A DNA stretch of 45,894 nt from an uncultured Pelagibacteraceae bacterium. GTDB taxonomy: Bacteria; Pseudomonadota; Alphaproteobacteria; Pelagibacterales; Pelagibacteraceae. Position numbers and translations under genes: made by a program. The stretch is taken from positions 1 through 45,894 of the forward strand of contig CACPEI010000003.1 of the NCBI GenBank assembly GCA_902632875.1, in the 5' to 3' direction. Shown here one piece after another: positions 39,397 through 45,894 of this stretch. Each line of letters starts with the position of its first letter. Positions within the stretch are counted from its first letter, which is position 1. The notes below the pieces were generated by a model. It had not been told where the DNA came from and searched no databases. It saw only the letters and a program-made list of their open reading frames with translations.

Positions 39397-39987
39397 ATGA
39401 ATTTCAAAAAATTTTATTTAATATTATTTGTTTTCATACTAAGTTTTACAAATGCTAATTCTATTGAGCCAGAGATTTTTGTTGAGTCGACTATTAAAAA
39501 AGCAACAAGTATTCTCTCAAATAATAGTAGTAAAGAAAGCAAGATCAAACAGCTAAAAACTGTAGCAAAAGAAACTGTAGATATAAATGGCATAGGTCTT
39601 TACACATTGGGACCCGTGAGAAAATCTCTCGACACACCACAAAAAGAAAAATATATTAAATTATTCGAACAATATTTTTTAAAGAGTTTTTCCAGCAGGT
39701 TAGTAGATTATACAAATCCAGATATAAGTATTTTGGGGAAAGAAAAATTAAACGAAAATTATACAATAGTAAAAAGCCTATTAAGCGGAAATGAAGAAAG
39801 ACCAGAAGTTAAAATTGACTGGAGAATTTATACTAAAAATCCCAATAACCCTTTAATCAGAGATTTAATTATTGAAGGCTTAAGTCTCGCAAGAACACAG
39901 AAGGAGGAGTTTGCATCTATATTAAATTCCAATGATGGTAAAATTGATGCTTTATTCAAAACGTTGGAAGATTTTTCTAGTAATTAA
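39397..39987 (+). CDS. mlaC: Periplasmic phospholipid carrier MlaC
   Basis: A 196-residue exported protein (signal peptide to about residue 22, TNANS). It shuttles phospholipid between MlaA at the outer membrane and the inner-membrane ABC complex. Recognisable family segments are VDINGIGLYTLGPVRKSLDTPQKEKYIKLFEQYFLKSF and the C-terminal LIRDLIIEGLSLARTQKEEFASIL, in which the usual GvSla/v-YR segment is replaced by GLSLARTQ. Context with mlaA supports the call. Confidence 0.9.
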   Translation: MNFKKFYLILFVFILSFTNANSIEPEIFVESTIKKATSILSNNSSKESKIKQLKTVAKETVDINGIGLYTLGPVRKSLDTPQKEKYIKLFEQYFLKSFSSRLVDYTNPDISILGKEKLNENYTIVKSLLSGNEERPEVKIDWRIYTKNPNNPLIRDLIIEGLSLARTQKEEFASILNSNDGKIDALFKTLEDFSSN

Positions 39988-40001
39988 CAATTTCTTATTA
40001 T

Positions 40002-40078
40002 TGGTGGGCCCGCCAGGACTCGAACCTGGGACCAATACATTATGAGTGTACTGCTCTAACCAACTGAGCTACAGGCCC
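40002..40078 (-). tRNA. tRNA with CAT anticodon, probably tRNA-Ile2 (lysidine type)
   Basis: A 77-nt tRNA with encoded CCA (40004-40002). The acceptor stem is GGGCCTG/CGGGCCC with one G-T pair. The anticodon stem GTACA/TGTAT closes the loop CTCATAA, anticodon CAT. The T arm is CCAGG-TTCGAGT-CCTGG. The CTCATAA loop and the TTGGTC variable region resemble tRNA-Ile(CAU), whose C34 is converted to lysidine to read AUA. AUA is frequent in AT-rich genomes. Elongator tRNA-Met is the alternative; identity elements could not be scored formally. Confidence 0.93.
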
Positions 40079-40136
40079 TTAATAAAACTTAGGTTTTATA
40101 TCATTAAAAAAGTTAATCAAGCTAGAATGTTTATAT

Positions 40137-40160
40137 TTTGTTTCTGTTTGTTTCTGTCTG
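40137..40160. repeat. Tandem repeat, two exact 10-bp units
   Basis: TTTGTTTCTG twice in a row plus a partial third (TCTG), in the spacer between the tRNA 5' end and the ion-channel gene. Confidence 0.75.
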
Positions 40161-40168
40161 TAATTGAG

Positions 40169-40192
40169 TTGGTTGGTAAATTGGTTGGTAAA
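40169..40192. repeat. Tandem repeat, two exact 12-bp units
   Basis: TTGGTTGGTAAA twice in a row, eight bases after the 10-bp repeat and 20 bases before the stop of the ion-channel gene. Confidence 0.8.
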
Positions 40193-40211
40193 TAAATAAG
40201 ACTCATTTTAA

Positions 40212-41759
40212 CTATCTAAAAGTCATCCATCCAATTAAGCCGCTGCTATTCTCTGGGTTTAAATTTGCATTCAAAAAAACTATAAAAATAATTATTAATA
40301 GATATGAACTTAATCCAAATTTTTTACTCAAACTGTCTACTTTATCTGTAATTTGTGTACTCGATTTATTAGCAAAAGAGTAAATACTTAAAAAATTTGG
40401 AATGGTGGCATAAACATAAGAAGTTAAAACAATCCAATCCATTACTGTCAAATATTCAAGTTTGGGAAGTTCTTCGTCAATCACAAAATTATATGCTATT
40501 AAAGAAAGAAGACATACAATTGTAATTGTCAATCTAGCTTCAATTTCTCTTGGATTTATCCAGACAACAGACCAACAGACGATTAAAATCAGAACTATAG
40601 GAAATATAACTTTAAATATGTAATATCCATGTTTTCTCTCAATTTCTATTTCTATTTGTATTCCATCCCGTCCAAAATTAGTTGGGTCAGTTGAATTTCT
40701 ATAAAAAAATTTTTTAATATTGAAAGATTTTTTTTCCCATCCAGGAATATCATCTTTTTTTATAAAATCGTTAAGAGTTTCGTAAGTAAAAGTTTGGGGA
40801 AAAAGGAGTCTATCTGATAAACCATAATTATTATTTACCATTGTATATTTTAATGTTTGCCTATCAAAAGGAAATGATTTTAAATTATAAAAATTCTTTA
40901 CTCTCTGAACATTAGTTACTTCAGCTTCAATTCTTAAAGCGTCATACGCATTTTCGGGCTTTTTATAAGGTGTAATTTTAAAAATTTTTTTCTGAAGATC
41001 ATTATCATCCCTTATAATATTTAAAATTGTAACATCTAAGGGATTATTAATTTCATTATCTATCATTTCTTTTTCAGTAGGATCACAAATATGTACAAAA
41101 TCCTTTTTATCTTCCTCGGTTATTCTGCCTACTAAATATTTATGCCCTAGCTGAACATATTCATGCAAGGAGTCATCTAAATTACTTACTTGGGTATATT
41201 CATATTGAAATGATTGATTAATTGCCACCTCATAAAATCCTTTTTTTAAATCTAATTCAGAAATATTAAAATCTCTAAGTGAATAATTTAAGTAAGAATA
41301 TGCATTTGAATGTTTATCTATGTATACTAGATAATTTTCATTATTTTGATCTTTAAGTTCAATTTTAATTTTTTTTATATCACCATCGTATATTTCATTG
41401 AATTGATCTACATTATCAATTTTTTTATCATTTATTTTAATAATACTATCCTCTGTTTTGAGAGAATTGTAAGCTACCATTGAATAAATTTCACCAACCT
41501 TTAGATTTCCATTTTTATCTTTTTCTGAAATATATTTCTTTTTTTCTGCATCCCAAATTCTTTTGACATAAAATCCAAAATCATCATATTTTTTTTCAGG
41601 CCATATCCCTTTTAAAAAAAGCATCTCATCATTTTTAACTGCGCTATAAAAATTTGAGCATGCTTTTCTCTCATTATGAGAGATTAAATCTTTTGCGGAA
41701 ACAAGATTGATATTTAAGAATAATATTGTAAATAAAATTATGCTAAATTTTTTTTTCAT
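40212..41759 (-). CDS. Pentameric ligand-gated ion channel homologue with N-terminal PDZ-like domain
   Basis: A 515-residue protein. A signal peptide (1-22) is followed by a region (about 59-148) that reads as a PDZ domain: FGFYV, then VAYNSLKTEDSIIKINDKKIDNVDQF and a beta strand pair. The second half matches prokaryotic Cys-loop-type channels. NFYNLKSFPFDRQTL (289-303) is the loop with the conserved proline and FD. Helix M1 begins at YYIFKVIFPIVL (379), M2 is about 406-426, the M2-M3 loop is LPKLEYLTVMD (431-441), and M4 ends the protein. At the start of M2, Glu407 (position -2') and Leu418 (9') match cation-selective GLIC-like channels. Cys34 and Cys225 could pair in the periplasm. The ligand is unknown. 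The start overlaps the PrsW-like gene by 17 bases. Confidence 0.8.
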   Translation of the reverse strand: MKKKFSIILFTILFLNINLVSAKDLISHNERKACSNFYSAVKNDEMLFLKGIWPEKKYDDFGFYVKRIWDAEKKKYISEKDKNGNLKVGEIYSMVAYNSLKTEDSIIKINDKKIDNVDQFNEIYDGDIKKIKIELKDQNNENYLVYIDKHSNAYSYLNYSLRDFNISELDLKKGFYEVAINQSFQYEYTQVSNLDDSLHEYVQLGHKYLVGRITEEDKKDFVHICDPTEKEMIDNEINNPLDVTILNIIRDDNDLQKKIFKITPYKKPENAYDALRIEAEVTNVQRVKNFYNLKSFPFDRQTLKYTMVNNNYGLSDRLLFPQTFTYETLNDFIKKDDIPGWEKKSFNIKKFFYRNSTDPTNFGRDGIQIEIEIERKHGYYIFKVIFPIVLILIVCWSVVWINPREIEARLTITIVCLLSLIAYNFVIDEELPKLEYLTVMDWIVLTSYVYATIPNFLSIYSFANKSSTQITDKVDSLSKKFGLSSYLLIIIFIVFLNANLNPENSSGLIGWMTFR

Positions 41760-42429
41760 ACTCCCTTTTTTTTCTTTTTTGTTTTTTTCTTAAACTAAAA
41801 AACATACCAATTCCAAATATCCAAGTAAAAATTATTAAAGCAAAACTAACATAATAATCTATGACCACATAATAATTGTAAAAACTATGTAAAAATGCAG
41901 GAATTAAAAATGCTAGAACCAAATTTTTCTTTTTATTTACATAGGCATATTTCATAAAGAAATAACCCATCACTATACCGAATGAAGCATGAGCAGGGAC
42001 TGCTGAAAAGGCTCTAACAATTGCAAGCTGCATAGACGTGACTTCAAAGTAATCAGCTAATAAATAAACATAATAAAGATTTTCCAATGTTGCAAAACCT
42101 AAAGAAGCTGTAATTCCATACACAATTCCATCTATAGGCTCGTTGAAATCTTTCATCTTATAAACGAAAAAATATAAAACCATTAGCTTTAAACTTTCTT
42201 CGACTGGACCTGCTGATAAAAAAGAACCCTTTAAAGCTTCAGAAAAGTTTGTATAGCGATCATAATAATCTCCAAGATAAGTATTAAAAAAAAATGCAGG
42301 AATAGTAATTAAAATTCCATATATAAATACTTTAATAATCTCCTGTGTTGGTTCTTTAAATTGATCAGACTTTACAAAAAAAACAACAATCGCTATTGAT
42401 GGTAAAATTGTTAAAAGTAGCAATTTCAT
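41743..42429 (-). CDS. PrsW-family intramembrane metalloprotease
   Basis: A 228-residue membrane protein with about seven or eight helices, in the PrsW (M82, CAAX-like) superfamily. Probable catalytic/metal residues are Glu77-Glu78 (GPVEESLKL), Glu116 (GFATLENLYY), His147 (VPAHASFG) and His181 (FLHSFYNY), in the order seen for the family. PrsW in Bacillus cleaves an anti-sigma factor. Here no sigma or anti-sigma gene is near; instead the stop overlaps the start of the ion-channel gene by 17 bases, so the two are translated as a pair. The target of cleavage is unknown. Confidence 0.82.
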   Translation of the reverse strand: MKLLLLTILPSIAIVVFFVKSDQFKEPTQEIIKVFIYGILITIPAFFFNTYLGDYYDRYTNFSEALKGSFLSAGPVEESLKLMVLYFFVYKMKDFNEPIDGIVYGITASLGFATLENLYYVYLLADYFEVTSMQLAIVRAFSAVPAHASFGIVMGYFFMKYAYVNKKKNLVLAFLIPAFLHSFYNYYVVIDYYVSFALIIFTWIFGIGMFFSLRKKQKRKKREYEKKI

Positions 42430-42551
42430 ATTTAAAATATATAGACATTCCCTTCTTATTAAAATCCAAAAAATATATTTTTTTTCATTAGAAAAATAAG
42501 CTTTGGGTAATTAAGTTAATTTTATGAAAGATAATTATGAGGTAAAAAACT

Positions 42552-43769
42552 ATGAGTAAAGAACTAACAATTAAATGTCCAGAGTGTAATCATATATTTT
42601 CTGCAAATGATGCACTACAAAATCACTTAAAAAGCAAAGAATCAGAAATTGAAAAGCTTTTAAAAGTTAAAGAAAAAGAGCTCTCAAATAAAGTTAATGC
42701 TGAATTTGAAAATAAGGAAAAAAGTTTAAAACAAAAACTTACTAATGAAATCAAAAATGAAAGTAATAAAAAAATTAAAGATTTAGAAGCTAAAATTCTA
42801 TCTGCTGAAAAAAATAAAAAAATAAATGAAAATAAAATGCAAATTGAATTTTCAAAAAAACAAAAAGCTATGGAGGATAAGTTAAAGCTTCAAGAAAAAA
42901 ATCTTGAAAAAGAAATCGAAAAAAAACTAAAAGCCCAATTTGAAAAATCTGCACAAGCAAAAAATGGTAAAGAAATAGAGAAGCTAAAAAATGAGCTACT
43001 CAAAAAAGATAATGAAATGCTTAAAAAAGACAAACAAATGCAAATTGAAAATCAAAGACAAGAGAAAAGAATTAACGAAATGGCTAAACAAATCAAACAA
43101 AAATCAGTGGAAGTTCAAGGTGAAATCCAAGAGGAGCTTATACAAGATTTTTTAAGAAATAAATTTCCTGACGACGATATTGATGAAATTAAAAAAGGTG
43201 CTAAAGGAGGAGATTGTATTCAAACAATCAACCATAAGGGCCAAAATAATTTAGCTCAAATTTACTTTGAAAGTAAGGATCATAAAACTTTTAAAGAAGA
43301 ATGGGTCGCCAAACTTTTGGGTGATATGAAAGAAAAAAATATTAATTATGGAGTACTGGTAACTACAGCAATGCCTAAGGATAGTGATAAACATACTGGT
43401 TATGCTTTGAGGCATGGTAAAAGAATAATGATCATTCCAATGAATTATCAAATTATTCATTTATTAGTTGATTTCTTAAGAAGAAATCTAATTAGAGAAT
43501 TCAACTCTAAAAAAGATTTTGATGCTCCTAAAGAAATGCAAAAACTTTGGGACCATGTAACTGGGCCAAGCTTTCAATTACCAATGAGAAAGCTTTTTCA
43601 GTCTATTGGTTCTATGGGAGATATCATTGACAAAGAAAAGAAATTCTACGAAACTAATATGGCTAAGAAGGAAAAGGCTCTTTCTGACATGGAAGGTGAA
43701 TTTAGAGATGTTATTAACTCATTTACCTCTAAAGTGGGAACAGTTTTACCTGATAACTTATTAGAATAA
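42552..43769 (+). CDS. DUF2130 protein: zinc motif, long coiled coil, PD-(D/E)XK-like domain
   Basis: A 405-residue cytoplasmic protein. An N-terminal CPEC (residues 9-12) suggests half a zinc ribbon. Residues about 25-190 are a charged lysine/glutamate coiled coil. The globular DUF2130 domain follows, with GGDCIQ (Asp221) and FESKD (Glu240, Lys242), a spacing that looks like the acidic/lysine core of the restriction-endonuclease fold. Then come WVAKLLGDMKEKNINYGVLVTTAMP and the basic helix FLRRNLIREF. Function is not established; a DNA-related nuclease role is inference. A GAGG site lies about 9 bases before the ATG. It stands alone, divergent from the PrsW-like gene. Confidence 0.75.
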   Translation: MSKELTIKCPECNHIFSANDALQNHLKSKESEIEKLLKVKEKELSNKVNAEFENKEKSLKQKLTNEIKNESNKKIKDLEAKILSAEKNKKINENKMQIEFSKKQKAMEDKLKLQEKNLEKEIEKKLKAQFEKSAQAKNGKEIEKLKNELLKKDNEMLKKDKQMQIENQRQEKRINEMAKQIKQKSVEVQGEIQEELIQDFLRNKFPDDDIDEIKKGAKGGDCIQTINHKGQNNLAQIYFESKDHKTFKEEWVAKLLGDMKEKNINYGVLVTTAMPKDSDKHTGYALRHGKRIMIIPMNYQIIHLLVDFLRRNLIREFNSKKDFDAPKEMQKLWDHVTGPSFQLPMRKLFQSIGSMGDIIDKEKKFYETNMAKKEKALSDMEGEFRDVINSFTSKVGTVLPDNLLE

Positions 43770-43830
43770 ATAAAAATAAATAGTCATTATAATAAAATAA
43801 TCACATTTAGAAAAGACAGGGTTGGAAAAT

Positions 43831-43851
43831 CTAAAGAAGTTTAGCTTTTTT
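43831..43851 (+). terminator. Weak terminator-like hairpin after the DUF2130 gene
   Basis: CTAAA-GAAG-TTTAG followed by C and six Ts, about 60 bases after the stop. The stem is short and AT-rich, so activity is doubtful. Its T run overlaps the end of the converging gene. Confidence 0.4.
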
Positions 43852-44452
43852 ATGACCTTGAATTTACAATTGAAACAAAATCTCTTAATAAACTTGGACA
43901 ATTTTTAGTTTCACACCCCAAAGTGAATGTAGTTGAATATCCTCTTTTTGTTTGCAACATAATCATATGTACTCTTTGATTATTAAATGGTCCATCCAAC
44001 TCAAAATAATAAGTGGCAGGACTTGATTTTTTTTTAATATTATTTGAATTTTTCACACATTGGTATGTTTTAATTCTTTTATTATATAGCCCTTCCATCA
44101 TAGTTCTCATTTCAGGACATAATTCATCAATAGTAAAAGCCATTACTTCTCTAAAATCTTGTTTTGCCATTGTAATATTAATATTGTTTGTCTCGGGATT
44201 GTATTTCTTTATTGGAAATAAATATTCAATATTCATATCTGATTTCACAGTGCCTGACATTAATTCATCAAAATATTCTTTATTAACAATACCTTCATTA
44301 TCTTTTTTTAATAGCTCATCAATATTTGCATCAAGTTGAGTAAAATTATTTGGTAAATTAATATAGAAACCAAATCTTGTTCTAACCTCTTTACCAAAAA
44401 CTAATTGAGTAGAAACCAATAAAAAAATAATAGATAAAAATGTTTTTTTCAT
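43850..44452 (-). CDS. Exported protein of unknown function
   Basis: A 200-residue protein with a clear cleavable signal peptide (1-20, LVFG). The mature part opens with RTRFGFYINLPNNF, a pattern seen in small periplasmic beta proteins, and contains Cys at about 112, 131, 179 and 184, which could form two disulfides. No family is recognised. It follows the 86-residue exported protein after 7 bases on the same strand, so the block 43850-45180 may be one operon. Confidence 0.7.
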   Translation of the reverse strand: MKKTFLSIIFLLVSTQLVFGKEVRTRFGFYINLPNNFTQLDANIDELLKKDNEGIVNKEYFDELMSGTVKSDMNIEYLFPIKKYNPETNNINITMAKQDFREVMAFTIDELCPEMRTMMEGLYNKRIKTYQCVKNSNNIKKKSSPATYYFELDGPFNNQRVHMIMLQTKRGYSTTFTLGCETKNCPSLLRDFVSIVNSRS

Positions 44453-44459
44453 AATTTAA

Positions 44460-44720
44460 TTATAGCCCACATTGATCTGCTATCAAACCAACTGCAGCCC
44501 TATTTTTTGCTTTTCCTGCCCTAATTGCACATTTACACTTTTTACTGTACAAAACCTGTAGAATAGCATCTTCACCAGAACAATAATCATAAATTAATCC
44601 GACAGCTGCACGAGTATTTGCTTTAGCTGCAAGATCTACTAAATCCTCTTCGGATAAACTATTAGCATTAGTGATTGTTAATATTCCAATAGTAATGATT
44701 AATAAAAATTTTTTTATCAT
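44460..44720 (-). CDS. Small exported four-cysteine protein with internal duplication
   Basis: An 86-residue protein with a signal peptide (1-20, TNANS). The 66-residue mature part contains two copies of a 17-residue unit, AAKANTRAAVGLIYDYC (31-47) and AGKAKNRAAVGLIADQC (68-84), 12 of 17 identical, each ending in cysteine. Two further cysteines (62 and 64, KCKC) lie between. A disulfide-linked helical hairpin or pair is likely; the role is unknown. Starts 1 base after the preceding gene's stop. Confidence 0.72.
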   Translation of the reverse strand: MIKKFLLIITIGILTITNANSLSEEDLVDLAAKANTRAAVGLIYDYCSGEDAILQVLYSKKCKCAIRAGKAKNRAAVGLIADQCGL

Positions 44721-44721
44721 C

Positions 44722-45180
44722 TTAATTATCCACTGCTTTCTTTAGTGCTGCCATTTTTCCTTCAACCTCTTTTAAAGCCTTATAAATTTTATCTTTTTCT
44801 TGTTTGCTGAGATTTACTCCAGACTGACTTTTTGGATCCAGGGCTTTTTCAGTAACATCTGATAAATTTCCAATTCTAGCAACTATTTGCATTAAGCTAT
44901 GAGACACTGAAAAATCCTGATTACTCTCAGTTCTTTTTTTATCAATAGTGTGTATAAATGTGCTTAATAAAGGAGTTCCTAAACCCGCTCTATCGAGTAG
45001 TACGTCTAAATGAATTGCATCTTCGAAATAAATAACGTTATCTTTATTATCTGGATCTGAGCACTTTCTGAAATGAGATAAACTTTTTCCAGTGGATGAT
45101 TTCACCTCCTCCTCTTTAAGATGCTTTAAGCTATGCGCTAGTGCTTGTTCTATAGATCCAAAGTTTCTTAATATCGTCAT
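44722..45180 (-). CDS. Cytoplasmic protein of unknown function
   Basis: A 152-residue protein, mostly helical, without signal peptide or membrane helix. The start MTILRNFGSIEQALAHSLKHLKEEE is preceded by a weak ribosome site. A C-terminal helix (SKQEKDKIYKALKEVEGKMAALKKAVDN) could form a coiled coil. No family is recognised. First gene of a three-gene minus-strand group with the two exported proteins. Confidence 0.6.
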   Translation of the reverse strand: MTILRNFGSIEQALAHSLKHLKEEEVKSSTGKSLSHFRKCSDPDNKDNVIYFEDAIHLDVLLDRAGLGTPLLSTFIHTIDKKRTESNQDFSVSHSLMQIVARIGNLSDVTEKALDPKSQSGVNLSKQEKDKIYKALKEVEGKMAALKKAVDN

Positions 45181-45200
45181 AAAAGCCTGTATTTGCTTAA

Positions 45201-45238
45201 TGAAAAAATTAAATTCTATTTCATTATATTTAAAACTT
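45201..45238. repeat. Direct repeat, copy 1
   Basis: TGAAAAAATTAAATT, one variable base, TATTTCATTA, then a weaker match. The second copy is exactly 140 bases downstream. Within the copy, AATGAAA and TTTCATT form a 7-bp inverted pair. Confidence 0.75.
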
Positions 45239-45264
45239 CAAATGAATTAAAACTGACTCATATT

Positions 45265-45333
45265 GTGTCACTTCTCATTTCTGACACTCCTTTGTACCCC
45301 AGCGTGTTCCTTTCCGCGCTGGGGTTTTTTTTT
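45265..45333 (+). ncRNA. Possible small RNA 3' end or attenuator: hairpin plus strong terminator
   Basis: On the plus strand, GTGTCA (45265-45270) pairs with TGACAC (45282-45287). A terminator stem ACCCCAGCG/CGCTGGGGT (45296-45304, 45317-45325) with nine Ts (45325-45333) follows. No plus-strand gene ends upstream within 1.4 kb. It may end a small RNA beginning near 45200, or act as an attenuator in the leader of the lipoprotein gene at 45399. Confidence 0.5.
45296..45333 (+). terminator. Strong rho-independent terminator
   Basis: A nine-base-pair GC-rich stem, CCCCAGCG against CGCTGGGG plus an A-T pair, with a 12-base loop and a run of nine Ts. It is the most GC-rich stem in the right half of the window outside the RNA genes. 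There is no T run on the minus side, so it acts on plus-strand transcripts only. Confidence 0.88.
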
Positions 45334-45340
45334 AGCCCAG

Positions 45341-45379
45341 TGAAAAAATTAAATTTTATTTCATTAAAATTAATAACTT
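45341..45379. repeat. Direct repeat, copy 2
   Basis: Second copy of the 45201 repeat: 25 of the first 26 bases are identical, then it diverges. It lies right after the terminator and 20 bases before the lipoprotein start codon. Confidence 0.75.
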
Positions 45380-45398
45380 TAATTTTGTAAGTTTAAGT

Positions 45399-45671
45399 AT
45401 GAAAAGAATATTATTATTTATTAGTTTAATAGCGCTTGCCTCTTGCAGTTATAAACCGGTTGTTGATACAGCAGGAAGATCAGGAACCTTTAATGAAAAT
45501 AAAGCCCACGAAATTACTGATGATTTACAACACTGCAAGAAGCTAGCAAAAAATAACACTTCATTTATTGGCAATATTGTTTACTGGATTGGCAGTCCTG
45601 AAGCTGACACTGAATATCAATCCCTTTACAGAAAATGTTTAACCAACAGAGGTCATAGCGTTTTGAATTAA
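45399..45671 (+). CDS. Small lipoprotein of unknown function
   Basis: A 90-residue protein with a lipoprotein signal ending in the lipobox LASC (Cys16). The mature part, about 75 residues, ends YRKCLTNRGHSVLN, a C-terminal pattern seen in several short alphaproteobacterial lipoproteins. Cys46 and Cys81 (about) could pair. The ATG is preceded by an A/T-rich stretch without a clear ribosome site. The partial gene at 45674 follows after 2 bases. Confidence 0.75.
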   Translation: MKRILLFISLIALASCSYKPVVDTAGRSGTFNENKAHEITDDLQHCKKLAKNNTSFIGNIVYWIGSPEADTEYQSLYRKCLTNRGHSVLN

Positions 45672-45673
45672 TT

Positions 45674-45894
45674 ATGGATCAAATCATTTTTAAAAAAAAA
45701 TATCTATTTTATCCAAATGTTATTCAAGATAACTTGATAATGAATTTAAAGAAAAAAATTAAGTTTACGGTCAATAAAAGATGTGATTGTCAAAAAGATT
45801 ACTACTCCTATGAGTGTGAAAATTGCGAAGCTGGAATTTCGTTCAGAGACATAAATATATCAAAAGAATTTTTTAAAATTGTTCCGAAAATAGA
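45674..45894 (+). CDS. Partial gene, cysteine-rich N-terminus, cut by the window end
   Basis: An ATG two bases after the lipoprotein stop opens a frame that stays open for 73 codons to the window end. The visible part contains CDC and CENC about 11 residues apart, a CxC-CxxC pattern that could bind zinc or another metal. No family can be named from this fragment. The close spacing suggests cotranscription with the lipoprotein gene. Confidence 0.6.
   Translation, partial: MDQIIFKKKYLFYPNVIQDNLIMNLKKKIKFTVNKRCDCQKDYYSYECENCEAGISFRDINISKEFFKIVPKI

Noticed and set aside
44013..44339. Plus-strand open frame of 108 residues rich in hydrophobic residues
   Set aside because: Antisense to the exported 200-residue protein; AT-rich reverse frames often look hydrophobic.
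45193..45390. Plus-strand open frame of 65 residues
   Set aside because: It runs through the strong terminator and both direct repeats, and has no ribosome site or family-like sequence.

Overview
This window comes from a very AT-rich, tightly packed alphaproteobacterial genome that looks like SAR11 (Candidatus Pelagibacter or a close relative). The evidence is a proteorhodopsin followed by ferredoxin and ferredoxin reductase, very low GC with lysine/asparagine/isoleucine-rich proteins, intergenic gaps of a few bases, many overlapping start/stop pairs, and convergent genes that overlap at their 3' ends. The lineage call is from gene content and base composition, not from a search.

Layout. (1) 1-1733, minus strand: blue-type proteorhodopsin, a hairpin terminator, a 2Fe-2S ferredoxin and a type 2 ferredoxin-NADP reductase cut by the window edge. 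(2) 1946-5066, plus: propionyl-CoA synthetase, an SMR efflux protein overlapping it, and an FkbM methyltransferase. (3) 5069-9743: dihydroorotase (minus), YgfZ (plus), tRNA-Leu(GAG), quinolinate synthase and quinolinate phosphoribosyltransferase (plus; NAD synthesis), and a MazG-like pyrophosphohydrolase (minus). (4) 9809-16440: fumarase C, an AsmA-like protein (minus), UvrD helicase and an M24 aminopeptidase. (5) 16423-37244, minus strand: one long envelope/division cluster. In transcription order it is mraZ-ftsZ-rsmH-ftsL-ftsI-murE/F-mraY-murD-ftsW-murG-murC-murB-ddl-ftsQ-(mini ftsA)-lpxC-bamD-ligA. It is preceded by a promoter overlaid by three MraZ boxes and by rnpB. (6) 37812-39987: a cell-wall amidase (minus), then MlaA and MlaC (plus). 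(7) 40002-45894: a CAT-anticodon tRNA, a PrsW-type membrane protease overlapping a gene for a pentameric ligand-gated ion channel with an N-terminal PDZ-like domain, a DUF2130 coiled-coil/nuclease-fold protein, three small or secreted proteins of unknown function, a possible small RNA or attenuator, a lipoprotein and a partial cysteine-rich gene.

The most notable observations are as follows. The dcw cluster is canonical except that ftsZ sits second, just after mraZ. In the usual ftsQ-ftsA position lies a 234-residue FtsA remnant that keeps the SHS2-like part and a C-terminal amphipathic, membrane-binding-like tail but has no nucleotide-binding actin core. MurE and MurF are fused. The MraZ operator is spelled out as three TGGGN repeats at exact 10-bp steps over the promoter. 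The PDZ-plus-channel protein overlaps a PrsW-like protease gene. A strong plus-strand terminator with no plus-strand gene before it lies between two near-identical direct repeats at 45201-45379.
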